Notes under the pieces: model-generated
The model's input: the letters and a program-made list of their open reading frames with translations, nothing else
What the model was told of the DNA's origin: nothing
The model's database searches: none
Assembly (NCBI GenBank): GCA_038872535.1
Contig: JAVZJY010000013.1
Location: forward strand, 1-28,583
From: JASEJA01 sp038872535
GTDB lineage: Archaea; Thermoproteota; Bathyarchaeia; Bathyarchaeales; Bathycorpusculaceae
Direction of reading: 5' to 3'
Length of the DNA stretch: 28,583 nucleotides
Part shown: positions 1 through 7,484 of the stretch, piece by piece
Position numbering within the stretch: the stretch's first letter is position 1
How the letters are laid out: every line of letters begins with the position of its first letter
Position numbers and translations under genes: made by a program

Positions 1-344
1 GGTCCAACGCGGTTTATGCTTTCTATGCTTGCGGCGATTAGGGCTGTGGAGACTCTGTCCAAGCTTGTTGGGATTGTTATTGTGCCTGTGGTTTTGTCAT
101 TTTTAGAATGCAGTTCAATTTCTATTCTTCCAATTCTGCCTGATTTTTGCAGTTCTCTTAAGTCGAGTTCTGGTCCGAATAAGCCTTCTGTTTGTCCAAA
201 AACTGCGCCTATAACGTCTGGTTTTTCAACTACACCTTCTATTTCGAATTTTGCGTGGATGACATACTTTATGGTAAACGTTTGTGATGAACCCGTAAGC
301 GTCCACCTCCTATTGATCTGATTTAAAGGGTTAGTTTTAATCAC
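1..344 (-). CDS. dnaG: DnaG-like primase, N-terminal part (3' end outside window)
   Basis: This is the N-terminal ~100 residues of archaeal DnaG, a Toprim protein associated with RNA processing (exosome) and proposed primase activity. The reading frame contains KYVIHAKFEIEGVVEKPDV, then VFGQTEGLFGPELDLRELQ and SGRIGRIEIE, which is the family's conserved N-terminal signature. The catalytic Toprim core lies beyond the window edge. The start is uncertain. The nearest in-frame canonical start is GTG at 344, giving a long atypical leader with no Shine-Dalgarno (SD). A strong SD (GGAGGTG, 310-304) sits 7 nt before an in-frame ACG at 296, which would give the usual N-terminus length. It lies 62 nt downstream of the UPF0292 Toprim gene and is probably cotranscribed with it and tyrS. 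Family identity is very secure; the start is not. Confidence 0.9.
   Translation of the reverse strand, partial: MIKTNPLNQINRRWTLTGSSQTFTIKYVIHAKFEIEGVVEKPDVIGAVFGQTEGLFGPELDLRELQKSGRIGRIEIELHSKNDKTTGTITIPTSLDRVSTALIAASIESINRVG
304..310 (-). promoter_or_regulatory. Shine-Dalgarno sequence of dnaG
   Basis: GGAGGTG on the minus strand is a full match to the archaeal anti-SD. It ends 7 nt before the in-frame ACG codon at 296-294, where an ATG would be expected. No ATG, GTG or TTG in the dnaG frame lies between this SD and the conserved KYVIHAKF segment. It therefore argues that translation starts at a non-canonical codon, or that the sequence has an ATG-to-ACG change here. Confidence 0.6.
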
Positions 345-406
345 GTGATGAGAGTGATTTTGACTCTCAATTTCACATGATTGTTAACTTGGGCTCTTTA
401 TTACTT

Positions 407-823
407 TTATGAATTACTAATCTTCTTCTTTAAGGTTTCTATGTATGTGGCTAAACCCTCAACATCCTTCAACTCTTTGCCCACAAGCCCTAAAAGTTCA
501 CGCCAAAATTGCAGGTTAACCTCTATCCCCATCCTTTCCAAATGTTTTACTAGGTTTTTTGTCAGTTCTTTTCCTCTTCTGTCAAAGTCTAATAATAGGA
601 TAACTTTTTGTGTTTGGGTTTTTTCCAGTTCTGAAATTGTGTCTAAAAGGGTTTTGCCGCCAGTTTTTGCAGATATTATTTTTCCTTCCACATTAAGCAC
701 TTTTAGTGTTTCTATGTCTCTTTTTCCTTCTACGATTATTGGTGTTCCTTTTTCGGTTTCTTCGGCTAATTGCCCAAGAATTTGCAGAATTTTTTCCTCT
801 TTCTCTTTGAGATGGGCTGACAA
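407..823 (-). CDS. UPF0292-type small Toprim domain protein
   Basis: A 138-aa stand-alone Toprim protein of the archaeal UPF0292 kind. The Toprim signature is visible: acidic residue E32 in IIVEGKRD, and the paired acids D79 and D81 in ILLLDFDRRGKELT. These are the metal-binding residues used in nucleotidyl transfer or hydrolysis by primases, topoisomerases and RNase M5. The C-terminal half (about 95-138) is helical. The biochemical role of this family is not established. The start is TTG at 823, 5 nt after the tyrS stop, so the two are translationally close. dnaG, another Toprim protein, follows. The pairing suggests a nucleic-acid-processing role, which is inference. Confidence 0.85.
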   Translation of the reverse strand: MSAHLKEKEEKILQILGQLAEETEKGTPIIVEGKRDIETLKVLNVEGKIISAKTGGKTLLDTISELEKTQTQKVILLLDFDRRGKELTKNLVKHLERMGIEVNLQFWRELLGLVGKELKDVEGLATYIETLKKKISNS

Positions 824-828
824 AATTT

Positions 829-1905
829 TTACCTTGTCACTTCAGCCTTTTTCACAATGGTTAGGCATTCTTTTGCTTCTTTGTCTGTTTCAAAGTATTT
901 TCTGACTGGTTCTAGGATTTTTGCTATCTCCTTTGCTACTGCATTTTTTAAGTCTTGGGGATGCACTTCGCCGTTTCTGTAAGCCCTTTCTAACGCTTCA
1001 TAGCTTTCAAACTGTATTGTGCCGCCGAATTTTGCTGGTCTTTCTATTTGGAAGGCTTCTGTTTCATGGAATATTATGTATTTCACTATTTCTAGAATTG
1101 GGTTTGATTCTGTTTGTTTTTCTGGACACCATGCCTTCTGCAGTTTAGTTTTTATCTCTTCCTCTGTGTCGTGGATGAATATGGCTGTCCAAGGTTTTGA
1201 CTTGCTCATTTTGCTCGCAATAACCTGTTCCAGTTTGTCCTTTGACTTTAGCTCTACTGGTTTTGCAATTCCCATTAGGAGGTGATGGTGGACCGCCACT
1301 GGTTTTTTCCATCCCATTTTTGGAAAAACTTCTCTTGCTAAGACATGGGCTTTTCTTTGGTCCATTCCGCCGTGGGGTATGTCTGCGCCTATTTCTTTTA
1401 TGTCAACTGCTTGCATTGGTGGATAGAAGTATTGTGAAAGGTCGAGTTTTTCGTGTTCGCTTCTTCCCATTATTGTCATGCATCTTAGGCTTCTGGCTAT
1501 TGTCATGTGTTTGGCGAATCTGATGACGTTCCTCCAATACTCAAGATTTTTGCTGTATAACTCCGAACCTAAAACAGTCTTTACTCCTGGGCAGAAAAAT
1601 TTGAACGCTTTTTCATAATATTTTGCCGCCTTCAGAATCTTATCCCAGTCTCCGCCAAACTTGTCGTTAATAAAACTGTGCCAATCCGCAAGATAAGCTT
1701 GACATTTTATTCCAGCTTTTAAGAGGTCGTTTATCTTAAAGCCTGAAACCACAAGATTTCCCAAATGCAGTAAGCCTGAAATTTCGAAGCCTATGTAATG
1801 TCCAGGATGCTCGTTTGTTTCTAAAAGTTCCCTTAACTCTTCTTCCACTAGGATTTCTTCTGTTGGCGGCTTCTTAATTAAGTCAATCTTTGTTTCTATA
1901 TCCAA
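829..1905 (-). CDS. tyrS: Tyrosyl-tRNA synthetase
   Basis: Class I TyrRS of the archaeal/eukaryotic type, 358 aa, charging tRNA-Tyr in the cytoplasm. Y37 in YIGFEISG starts the tyrosine pocket. The HIGH motif is HLGN (residues 47-50). The tyrosine-binding YPPMQAVDI segment is followed by GGMDQRKAHVLARE. The second signature is an intact KMSKS loop at about 233. The C-terminal HPQDLKNAVAKEIAKILEPVR is typical of archaeal TyrRS, and length is normal or slightly long. The start is TTG at 1905. A TATA-like ATAAAATG (1931-1924) lies about 23 nt upstream, compatible with a leaderless mRNA. It heads a tyrS-UPF0292-dnaG unit and lies downstream of pheST, separated by a structured-RNA candidate. Confidence 0.95.
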   Translation of the reverse strand: MDIETKIDLIKKPPTEEILVEEELRELLETNEHPGHYIGFEISGLLHLGNLVVSGFKINDLLKAGIKCQAYLADWHSFINDKFGGDWDKILKAAKYYEKAFKFFCPGVKTVLGSELYSKNLEYWRNVIRFAKHMTIARSLRCMTIMGRSEHEKLDLSQYFYPPMQAVDIKEIGADIPHGGMDQRKAHVLAREVFPKMGWKKPVAVHHHLLMGIAKPVELKSKDKLEQVIASKMSKSKPWTAIFIHDTEEEIKTKLQKAWCPEKQTESNPILEIVKYIIFHETEAFQIERPAKFGGTIQFESYEALERAYRNGEVHPQDLKNAVAKEIAKILEPVRKYFETDKEAKECLTIVKKAEVTR

Positions 1906-1935
1906 ACCGTATCAAGCCTTCTACATTTTATGCAC

Positions 1936-2216
1936 AAGCTAAACTTAAAAGTTGTTTCGCGGGCGTTTGTTTCCCACCTAACCTATCACTTAACTTCACC
2001 GTGGAGTCTTGCGCTCCTCTTGGTTAAGCTCTCTCCAGTGTGGGATTTTGCGCCCGCGCCCACCGTGTCCCATGCTTGGGTAAACCCGCCTTCAATGGCT
2101 TTTCGCCTCTGTTGGGTCCGTCTGCATGGATTTGTCGGTGGGATTGGTAGCTCTTTTATGTCATCGCTAAAGAAAGTGGTGTTCTTTTCAGAAATTAAAT
2201 GTTACTGTCTTAGCCT
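1936..2216 (-). ncRNA. Candidate structured non-coding RNA between pheT and tyrS
   Basis: No convincing protein is encoded here, but the minus strand folds well. A closing helix pairs 2216-2209 with 1943-1936 (8 bp, two G-U). Inside are three domains. First, a TTCT-GAAA-AGAA hairpin (2193-2182). Second, an arm with CCCACCG/CGGTGGG (2142-2136 with 2065-2059), then TCCATGC/GCATGGGA, ACCC/GGGT and GGC-GAAAA-GCC. Third, an arm with CGCGGGCG/CGCCCGCG (2058-2051 with 1965-1958), then TCCCAC/GTGGGA, CTTAAC/GTTAAG and a GGAGC-GCAA hairpin. Loops are A-rich and GNRA-like only when read on the minus strand. A TATA-like GTTAAAAATA (2240-2231) lies about 20-25 nt upstream. I could not match RNase P RNA or SRP RNA signatures. 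Alternatives are a pheT 3'UTR or tyrS leader element. Confidence 0.5.
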
Positions 2217-2230
2217 ATCCTAGGGTATCC

Positions 2231-2240
2231 TATTTTTAAC
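2231..2240 (-). promoter_or_regulatory. TATA-like box for the candidate RNA
   Basis: GTTAAAAATA on the minus strand lies 20-25 nt before the proposed 5' closing helix of the structured RNA, the distance expected of an archaeal TATA box from its start site. It lies 60 nt past the pheT stop, so independent transcription of the RNA is possible. A purine-rich BRE is only partly recognisable. Confidence 0.35.
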
Positions 2241-2300
2241 TAGCCCCCTTCCCTCTAGAGATTTTGGCTTATGAAAAGTTGCGATGGGGTGTAAGTGTTT

Positions 2301-3989
2301 CTAGGTTTTTGCGTGAATCAGCATTTCCATGTTTATTTCGAAGGCTGCTGCTGGGTTTTCAAGTTTCCATGCCTCCAAAACTTTTGGATGAATTTCGCCT
2401 ATGACGCCGACATTTTTGCCGTTTACTATTGCTGTGCCTACTCTTCCATTTATGAAGCTTGGATGCTTCGTCTCCTTTATCTGCCATTTTAAGCCAAGAT
2501 TCAGGAAGAAGGCGTCTAAGGCTGATTTTATTTCGCTGAAGCTTGCGTTTGCGTGGGAAATAACAGCCGCCAGCCTTTCTTCATCCCTTGTTTTTGTTTC
2601 CATCTTCTCGTCTAGAAGCGTAACAATGTCCAACTCGAAGATTTTCTGCGGATACTCAACATGGAGGTTGTTGCTTAAAAACTCCATGAGGCTTGGGAGA
2701 AGCCAGTTTCTTAGGCAAGTGAAGGTTTGAACTTTTGGATTTGCAACTTCAACTATCCGCGTTTTTCTGCAATTCATTTTTGTGAATAGGTTTTCGGGAT
2801 TCGTCATTGTGTATGTTAGGACTTCTTGGAAACCCATGCCAATCATAAGCTCTCTTGCAACGTTCAACAAACCTTGTTTCGGATTCACACCACCAGTCGT
2901 TGGCAATTTCCGCCACAAGGGCTTAATTTTGTTGTATCCGTAGGCTATTGCTATGTCCTCAACCAAGTCTATGGGGTGCATTACGTCAATTCTATAACAT
3001 GGAATTTGCACGTTCACTTTGTTGCGTCCAAGTTTTTTGATGCCGAATTTTGCTTTTGCAAGAAGTTGGGCGATTTTTTTGGCTGTTAACTTTAAGCCTA
3101 AAACTTTGTTTACATATTCAACATTCAATTCCATAAGCCAAGTGTCAAACTTAGGCGTAACAACTTCTAAGTTCTCATGCGGGTAATGGATTGTTGCTGA
3201 GTAGGCTTTTCCTCCACGGTCAACCAATGATAGCGTAACGATTTTCAAAGTGTTAAGCACAGTTTCATGCGCTGTACCTGTCACTTCGACGAGAACCTGT
3301 TTGGTTTCTTCTGTCACTCTTCCCAAATCGTTCGAATTTATTATGGGTGGGAATGATAATACTTTCTGTTTTGAATCTTTGAGTATGGGATAAACCTTAT
3401 GCTTTTTCACGATATGCCCATATTCTATGCCTTTTGGATGACGCTCCAAAATCTCCTCCAAATTCATCTTTTCCCCAAAACCAAGCGGGACAAAACTAAC
3501 TTCAGTTGGTTTGGCAACTCCATAATAAAGCGGCTGTGTTACGAGGCTGAAATCATACAATCCAATTGACGTGCGCTGTCTATTCCTCCCATAGGTTTGG
3601 TCAAGTTTGTCCTGCAAATGCATTAGTCCACGAATTATTGTATCCGATAGCTTCATGTCTTTAACTATTGAGCAGCCTATAAACGGTCTAATATTCCTCA
3701 ATTCTGGGTCAACGTGAACCTCAACTATTGGTTTGTCAACAGCATAGGGTTTTAGCCCCTCTTCTATTCCAAGAAAACCCCGTAGGGCGCGGGTTAAGCC
3801 TTCAATGTTCCATATGTCCGGGCGGTTTGTGTCTTTAATTTCAATACTCATCACGCCCTCTTTTTCGTCGAAAATTTTCACTTCACCCTTCACGTAGGCT
3901 AATATTTCATTAAGCCTTTCCATGTCCCCGTGCAGTTCTACGCCGAGCATCCTTTCAAATTCTGCATAATCAACATCAATTGTCGGCAT
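2301..3989 (-). CDS. pheT: Phenylalanyl-tRNA synthetase beta subunit
   Basis: The 562-aa archaeal/eukaryotic-type PheRS beta subunit, which forms the (alpha-beta)2 enzyme with PheS. It begins MPTIDVDYAEFERMLG, as in other archaeal PheT. The B3/4 editing region lies at about residues 90-260, the B5 domain at about 280-360 (LAKAKFGIKKLGRNKVNVQIP, then DVMHPIDLVEDIAIAYGYN), and the catalytic-like core in the C-terminal third, ending near GEIHPKVLEAWKLENPAAAFEINMEML. An open frame runs upstream to 4052, but that part lies within pheS. The ATG at 3989 follows the pheS stop (3993-3991) by a single base, and an AGGAGGAAGGGG stretch at the end of pheS provides the ribosome site. Tight coupling with pheS is expected. 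Confidence 0.95.
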   Translation of the reverse strand: MPTIDVDYAEFERMLGVELHGDMERLNEILAYVKGEVKIFDEKEGVMSIEIKDTNRPDIWNIEGLTRALRGFLGIEEGLKPYAVDKPIVEVHVDPELRNIRPFIGCSIVKDMKLSDTIIRGLMHLQDKLDQTYGRNRQRTSIGLYDFSLVTQPLYYGVAKPTEVSFVPLGFGEKMNLEEILERHPKGIEYGHIVKKHKVYPILKDSKQKVLSFPPIINSNDLGRVTEETKQVLVEVTGTAHETVLNTLKIVTLSLVDRGGKAYSATIHYPHENLEVVTPKFDTWLMELNVEYVNKVLGLKLTAKKIAQLLAKAKFGIKKLGRNKVNVQIPCYRIDVMHPIDLVEDIAIAYGYNKIKPLWRKLPTTGGVNPKQGLLNVARELMIGMGFQEVLTYTMTNPENLFTKMNCRKTRIVEVANPKVQTFTCLRNWLLPSLMEFLSNNLHVEYPQKIFELDIVTLLDEKMETKTRDEERLAAVISHANASFSEIKSALDAFFLNLGLKWQIKETKHPSFINGRVGTAIVNGKNVGVIGEIHPKVLEAWKLENPAAAFEINMEMLIHAKT

Positions 3990-3990
3990 C

Positions 3991-5502
3991 CTAAACCATC
4001 CCCTTCCTCCTAATCCAATCCAAATCATACGTGAAAATTTGGCGAATGTCATCTATTCCAGCCTTCATCATGAAAAGGCGGTCGATGCCTAAACCCCAAG
4101 CGATGACGGGCACGTCAATGCCTAATGGCAAAGTAACTTCTGGTCTAAATATGCCAGAACCCCCAAACTCAATCCATCCGTAACCTTTCTTGTAGGCGCT
4201 CAGTTCGACGCTTGGCTCTGTGAAGGGGAAATAGTCAGGTCTAAATTTAACCTCGTCAGCCCCAGCAATTTCAATGGCAAACTTTTCCAGCACTCCCAAA
4301 AGGTCCCTAAGCGTCAAATCCTTATCCACAACTATGCCTTCCACCTGATTAAACTCTGTAAGATGCGTCTTATCCACAACCTCAGGTCTATAACACCGCA
4401 CAATCGAGAAATACCGCCCCGGAACCTCCAAATCCCTGCTTAACAGTGTTCTAGCGCTTAGGCAAGTTCCATGACCACGCAGAATCAAGCGTTTAGCCTC
4501 TCTTAAAGAGTATTTATACCTCCATCCAGTTGAACCGGTTTTCCATCCGTTTTCATGTGTTTTCTTCACGTTTTCTAAAATATGCTTACCAGCGTTTATG
4601 TCTCCGTATTTTGGAGATTTGAGGAAGTATATACCGAAGATTTCGCGGGCTGGATGGTCTTGCGGCGTATAAAGGGCATCAAAGTTGAAAAATGATGTTT
4701 CAACTGTTGGACCCGTCATTTCCTTAAACCCTAAAGTGACAAGCTTCTGTTTAACTTCGTCCAAGAATTGAAGGTAAGGATGCTTCTTGCCAGGCCAAGT
4801 TTTCGCTACCGGAGCCTCAATATTGTATTTTTGGAGTTTCAGTTTTCTCCATTTTCCGCTAATGATGAGTTCTGGTGTGATTTGGGTTACTTCCGCAGCG
4901 ATGTTGATTCCCTTCTTTGTTGCTTTCCATCCAGCCTCTTCTAATGCTATTATTCTCTTTGCTTTTTCCTCAGCCTCAAGAAGTTTTCTCCTTTTCAAAA
5001 TTTGAACAGTTTTCTGAAGCTCTGGGCTTAAATCCTCAGTTGTCATTTGTCCTTTTTCGCTTAAAAGCCTCAAAAGCCTTTCATCTTCTCCTTCCCTTGG
5101 TTTTTCCAGCATCTGCAACGTATTCGTTTTTGCGTCAAACTTTGCCCATTGTTTTTTCTGAATCCAGCCCAAAGCTATGGGTATGAAATGCTTTTCTAAA
5201 TTGGTTTTTTCAGCAGCTTTTTCAATGGTGGCTTTTCCGCCGAATTCTTCTAGGGCGTTTATTAAACGCCTTTCTGGTAAGCCCTCTTTGGCGTGAATTT
5301 TTCCCTCCTCACTAAGCTTGATTACTGTTTGTTTCTCTTCATGAATTTTTAACAGTCCCTTCTCTTGCAATGTTAAGGCTGCACGCATTACAGCCGCATC
5401 TGAAAGCCCACTTTCAATCGTCAATTTTTCCACAGAAGCCTTTCCGCCAAGTTTTTCTAGACTTAAAAGTATTTTGGATTCTTGTTCTCTAAGCTTAACC
5501 AT
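3991..5502 (-). CDS. pheS: Phenylalanyl-tRNA synthetase alpha subunit
   Basis: Catalytic class II alpha subunit, 503 aa from the ATG at 5502. The N-terminal ~200 residues hold winged-helix repeats (LREQESKILLSLEKLGGKA and similar), typical of archaeal/eukaryotic PheS. The core shows TVETSFFNFDALYTPQDHPARE, motif 2 around RYFSIVRCYRPE with the partner strand HLTEFNQVEG, and motif 3 at the C-terminus as IAWGLGIDRLFM. The frame stays open to 5580. The internal ATG at 5502 is preferred because GGGG lies 7 nt upstream, and because residues 1-26 of the longer form (MVCILLLKLKQLHYGKS) do not resemble the family. A TATA-like TTTTATTAAAA near 5568-5558 would place a transcription start shortly before 5502. 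Confidence 0.95.
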   Translation of the reverse strand: MVKLREQESKILLSLEKLGGKASVEKLTIESGLSDAAVMRAALTLQEKGLLKIHEEKQTVIKLSEEGKIHAKEGLPERRLINALEEFGGKATIEKAAEKTNLEKHFIPIALGWIQKKQWAKFDAKTNTLQMLEKPREGEDERLLRLLSEKGQMTTEDLSPELQKTVQILKRRKLLEAEEKAKRIIALEEAGWKATKKGINIAAEVTQITPELIISGKWRKLKLQKYNIEAPVAKTWPGKKHPYLQFLDEVKQKLVTLGFKEMTGPTVETSFFNFDALYTPQDHPAREIFGIYFLKSPKYGDINAGKHILENVKKTHENGWKTGSTGWRYKYSLREAKRLILRGHGTCLSARTLLSRDLEVPGRYFSIVRCYRPEVVDKTHLTEFNQVEGIVVDKDLTLRDLLGVLEKFAIEIAGADEVKFRPDYFPFTEPSVELSAYKKGYGWIEFGGSGIFRPEVTLPLGIDVPVIAWGLGIDRLFMMKAGIDDIRQIFTYDLDWIRRKGMV

Positions 5503-5556
5503 GATTTTTCCCCTTCGTGGATGTATGTGGCTTTTTCCGTAATGTAGTTGTTTCAG

Positions 5557-5569
5557 TTTTAATAAAAGT
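5557..5569 (-). promoter_or_regulatory. TATA box of the pheST operon
   Basis: CTTTTATTAAAAC on the minus strand is an AT-rich archaeal TATA-like element about 60 nt before the preferred pheS ATG (5502), so a leader of about 30 nt is predicted. It lies in the 280-nt divergent region shared with trpS. Sequence-based call only. Confidence 0.4.
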
Positions 5570-5622
5570 ATGCATACCATCCAATGGCTTTTGACCAGAA
5601 AACTTTTTGTTTTTCAAGTAAA

Positions 5623-5648
5623 TTGGCGGGACATCACTTCGTCGCCAA
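5623..5648. repeat. Inverted repeat in the pheS-trpS divergent region
   Basis: TTGGC-GG-GAC, 8-nt spacer, GTC-GCCAA: eight pairs with a two-base bulge. It sits between the pheST TATA (about 5563, minus) and a plus-strand TATTTATAG (about 5667-5675). It could be an operator shared by the two synthetase promoters or a chance repeat. The rest of 5503-5782 holds only the promoters listed separately. Confidence 0.3.
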
Positions 5649-5746
5649 AAAAGAAAATGCTGAAAACATATTTATAGCTTATTCCACGCACGCTGTAAAG
5701 TTGACTAGAAATTTGTTCACACAAAATTTAATACGGTTTTAATGAA

Positions 5747-5756
5747 TTTTATAAAG
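5747..5756 (+). promoter_or_regulatory. TATA box of trpS
   Basis: TTTTATAAAG is centred about 30 nt before the TTG at 5783, predicting a transcript that starts at or within a few bases of the start codon (leaderless or nearly so). A second TATA-like TATTTATAG lies further upstream at about 5667-5675 and would give a leader of about 85 nt. Confidence 0.5.
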
Positions 5757-5782
5757 AGCTAAGACTTGCAGGCGGCATCCAA

Positions 5783-6913
5783 TTGACTGAAAAAAATAAG
5801 AATGAAATGGTTGTTACCCCATGGGAAGTTAAGGGTAAAGTTGACTATGAACGTTTAATAAGGGAATTCGGAACGCAACCCTTAACAGAAGAACTCCTCC
5901 AAAGAATACAAAAACACACAGGCGAACTTCACCTTCAGTTACGGAGAGGCCTCTTCTTTTCCCATCGCGACTTAGATGTTGTCTTAGACTTGTATGAGAA
6001 AGGAACAAAATTCGTCTTATACACTGGTAGAGGTCCTTCCGGTCCAGTTCATATAGGGCATCTTATTCCATGGATTTTCACGAAACACTTGCAAGACAAA
6101 TTTAAGACTAGGCTTTATTTTCAGATGACGGATGACGAAAAATTCTTAGTGGAAGACGAATTGAAACTTCAAGACACGAGGAATTTTGGTTATGAAAACG
6201 CTTTAGATTTGATTGCTTTAGGCTTCAAACCAGAAAACACTTTCATAATTTTCGACGTTAAAGACATTGACATGCTTTATGACATTGCCTTAGAAGTTGC
6301 GAAACGCATAACTTACTCAACAGCAAAAGCGACGTTTGGATTCCAAGAAAGCACAAACATTGGTTGGATATTTTGGCCGGCCCTCCAAGCGGTTCCATGT
6401 TTTATACATGCAAAGTTAACTGGCGAAAATGTTCCAGCCTTGATTCCAGCAGCCATAGACCAAGACCCATATTGGCGGGTAACCCGCGACGTAGCCCAAA
6501 AATTAGGCTATTACAAGCCAGCCCAAATTCACTGCCGCTTTTTGCCGGGATTGGGCGTTGGCGGAAAAATGAGTGCTTCAGAACCAGAAACATCCATATT
6601 CGTCATAGACCCGCCAGAGGTTGTGAAAAAGAAAATTTGGAATGCCTTCACTGGTGGTAGGGCGACAGTGGAAGAACAAAGAAAGCTCGGCGGCGAACCA
6701 GAAGTATGCACAGTGTTCCAATACTTCACTTTTCTATTCGAGGAAGATGACAAAAAACTGGCCGAAAGAAAGGAGAAATGCAAGAAAGGCGAAATTTTGT
6801 GCGGCGAATGCAAAACAGACTTAACAGAAAGAGTAAACAAATTCTTAGTTGAGCATCGAAAGAAACGAGAAAAAGCAAGAAACATAATAGAAAAATTCCA
6901 TCTTAAACGTTAA
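5783..6913 (+). CDS. trpS: Tryptophanyl-tRNA synthetase
   Basis: Archaeal/eukaryotic-type class I TrpRS, 376 aa from TTG 5783; an in-frame ATG at 5807 is the alternative. It activates tryptophan and charges tRNA-Trp, whose gene lies at 11958. Visible signatures are VTPWEVKGKVDYERL near the N-terminus, a perfect HIGH motif in YTGRGPSGPVHIGHLIPW (about residue 90), AAIDQDPYWRVTRDVA, and the KMSKS-equivalent KMSASEP (about 266). The C-terminal part contains a Cys cluster (CKKGEILCGECK). A TATA box at 5747-5756 fits transcription from close to the TTG. It is divergent from pheST and followed 13 nt later by a flavin reductase gene. Confidence 0.95.
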   Translation: MTEKNKNEMVVTPWEVKGKVDYERLIREFGTQPLTEELLQRIQKHTGELHLQLRRGLFFSHRDLDVVLDLYEKGTKFVLYTGRGPSGPVHIGHLIPWIFTKHLQDKFKTRLYFQMTDDEKFLVEDELKLQDTRNFGYENALDLIALGFKPENTFIIFDVKDIDMLYDIALEVAKRITYSTAKATFGFQESTNIGWIFWPALQAVPCFIHAKLTGENVPALIPAAIDQDPYWRVTRDVAQKLGYYKPAQIHCRFLPGLGVGGKMSASEPETSIFVIDPPEVVKKKIWNAFTGGRATVEEQRKLGGEPEVCTVFQYFTFLFEEDDKKLAERKEKCKKGEILCGECKTDLTERVNKFLVEHRKKREKARNIIEKFHLKR

Positions 6914-6926
6914 AGTGGTGTTGTGA

Positions 6927-7484
6927 ATGGCTGAAAAAGTTAATGTAAATCTTTCTTCTGCCTCAAGGCTTTTGCATCCAATGCACACTGTGCTTGTGTC
7001 TTGCGTTGGCAAGGCTGGAAAACCAAACATAATAACTTTAGCATGGGCTATGCCGACATCCATAAACCCGCCGCTTGTCGCTATAAGCATTGCTCCGCGC
7101 AGATATTCGCATGCGCTTATTGAAGAGACAAAAGAGTTTGTGGTGAACATTCCAACAATGGAAATATTGAAGGAAACTTTGTTTTGTGGCAGAAGAAGCG
7201 GCAGAGACCTCGACAAATTTAGGGAAACTGGCTTAACGCCAGCACCAGCCAGAAAGGTAAAGCCTCCAATAATAAAAGAATGCGTAGCCCACCTAGAATG
7301 CAAACTTCACAGCCAATTTACCGCCGGCGACCATACAATATTTGTTGGCGAAATAGTTGAAGCTTATGCGGAAAAAGAAGCCTTTACGGATGTTTACAAT
7401 TTAGAAAAAGCACAGATGATTTTTCACATTGGCGGAGACGAATTCGCAACCCTCAAACCCAAAGTTTTCAAGCCTACACTCTAG
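6927..7484 (+). CDS. Flavin reductase-like (flavoredoxin) domain protein
   Basis: A 185-aa protein with an FMN-binding split-barrel of the flavin reductase/flavoredoxin kind. Support comes from the N-terminal LLHPMHTVLVSCVGKAGKPNIITLAW, then NPPLVAISIAPRRYSHALIEETKEFVVNIP and FVGEIVEAYAEKEAF. Family members bind FMN, and some pass electrons or reduce free flavin. The physiological partner here is unknown. The ATG is 13 nt after trpS, so cotranscription is likely. Its 3' end overlaps the convergent UPF0173 gene by 4 nt. Confidence 0.85.
   Translation: MAEKVNVNLSSASRLLHPMHTVLVSCVGKAGKPNIITLAWAMPTSINPPLVAISIAPRRYSHALIEETKEFVVNIPTMEILKETLFCGRRSGRDLDKFRETGLTPAPARKVKPPIIKECVAHLECKLHSQFTAGDHTIFVGEIVEAYAEKEAFTDVYNLEKAQMIFHIGGDEFATLKPKVFKPTL

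Noticed and set aside
381..905. Plus-strand 174-codon open frame opposite the Toprim gene and the tyrS end
   Set aside because: It is a low-complexity Ser/Phe/Leu shadow of well-supported minus-strand genes.
1936..2216. RNase P RNA or SRP RNA
   Set aside because: Size and structure invite it, but I found no GAAAGUCC-like CR-I, no CR-V, and no SRP helix 8 GGAAGGGAGCAGC-type motif on either strand. Left as unassigned.
1930..2223. Open frame of 97 codons on the plus strand over the pheT-tyrS gap
   Set aside because: Composition is Trp/Ser/Pro-rich and unlike neighbouring proteins, there is no ribosome site, and it coincides with the region that folds strongly as RNA on the minus strand.
2220..2240. 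Plus-strand terminator (CCTAGG-type repeat followed by TATTTTT)
   Set aside because: There is no supported plus-strand gene before it; the same bases serve better as a TATA element for the minus strand.
4053..5502. Extended pheT start at 4052 and extended pheS start at 5580
   Set aside because: The extra residues lie within the upstream gene or lack family similarity. Internal ATGs at 3989 and 5502 have good ribosome sites and match known N-termini.
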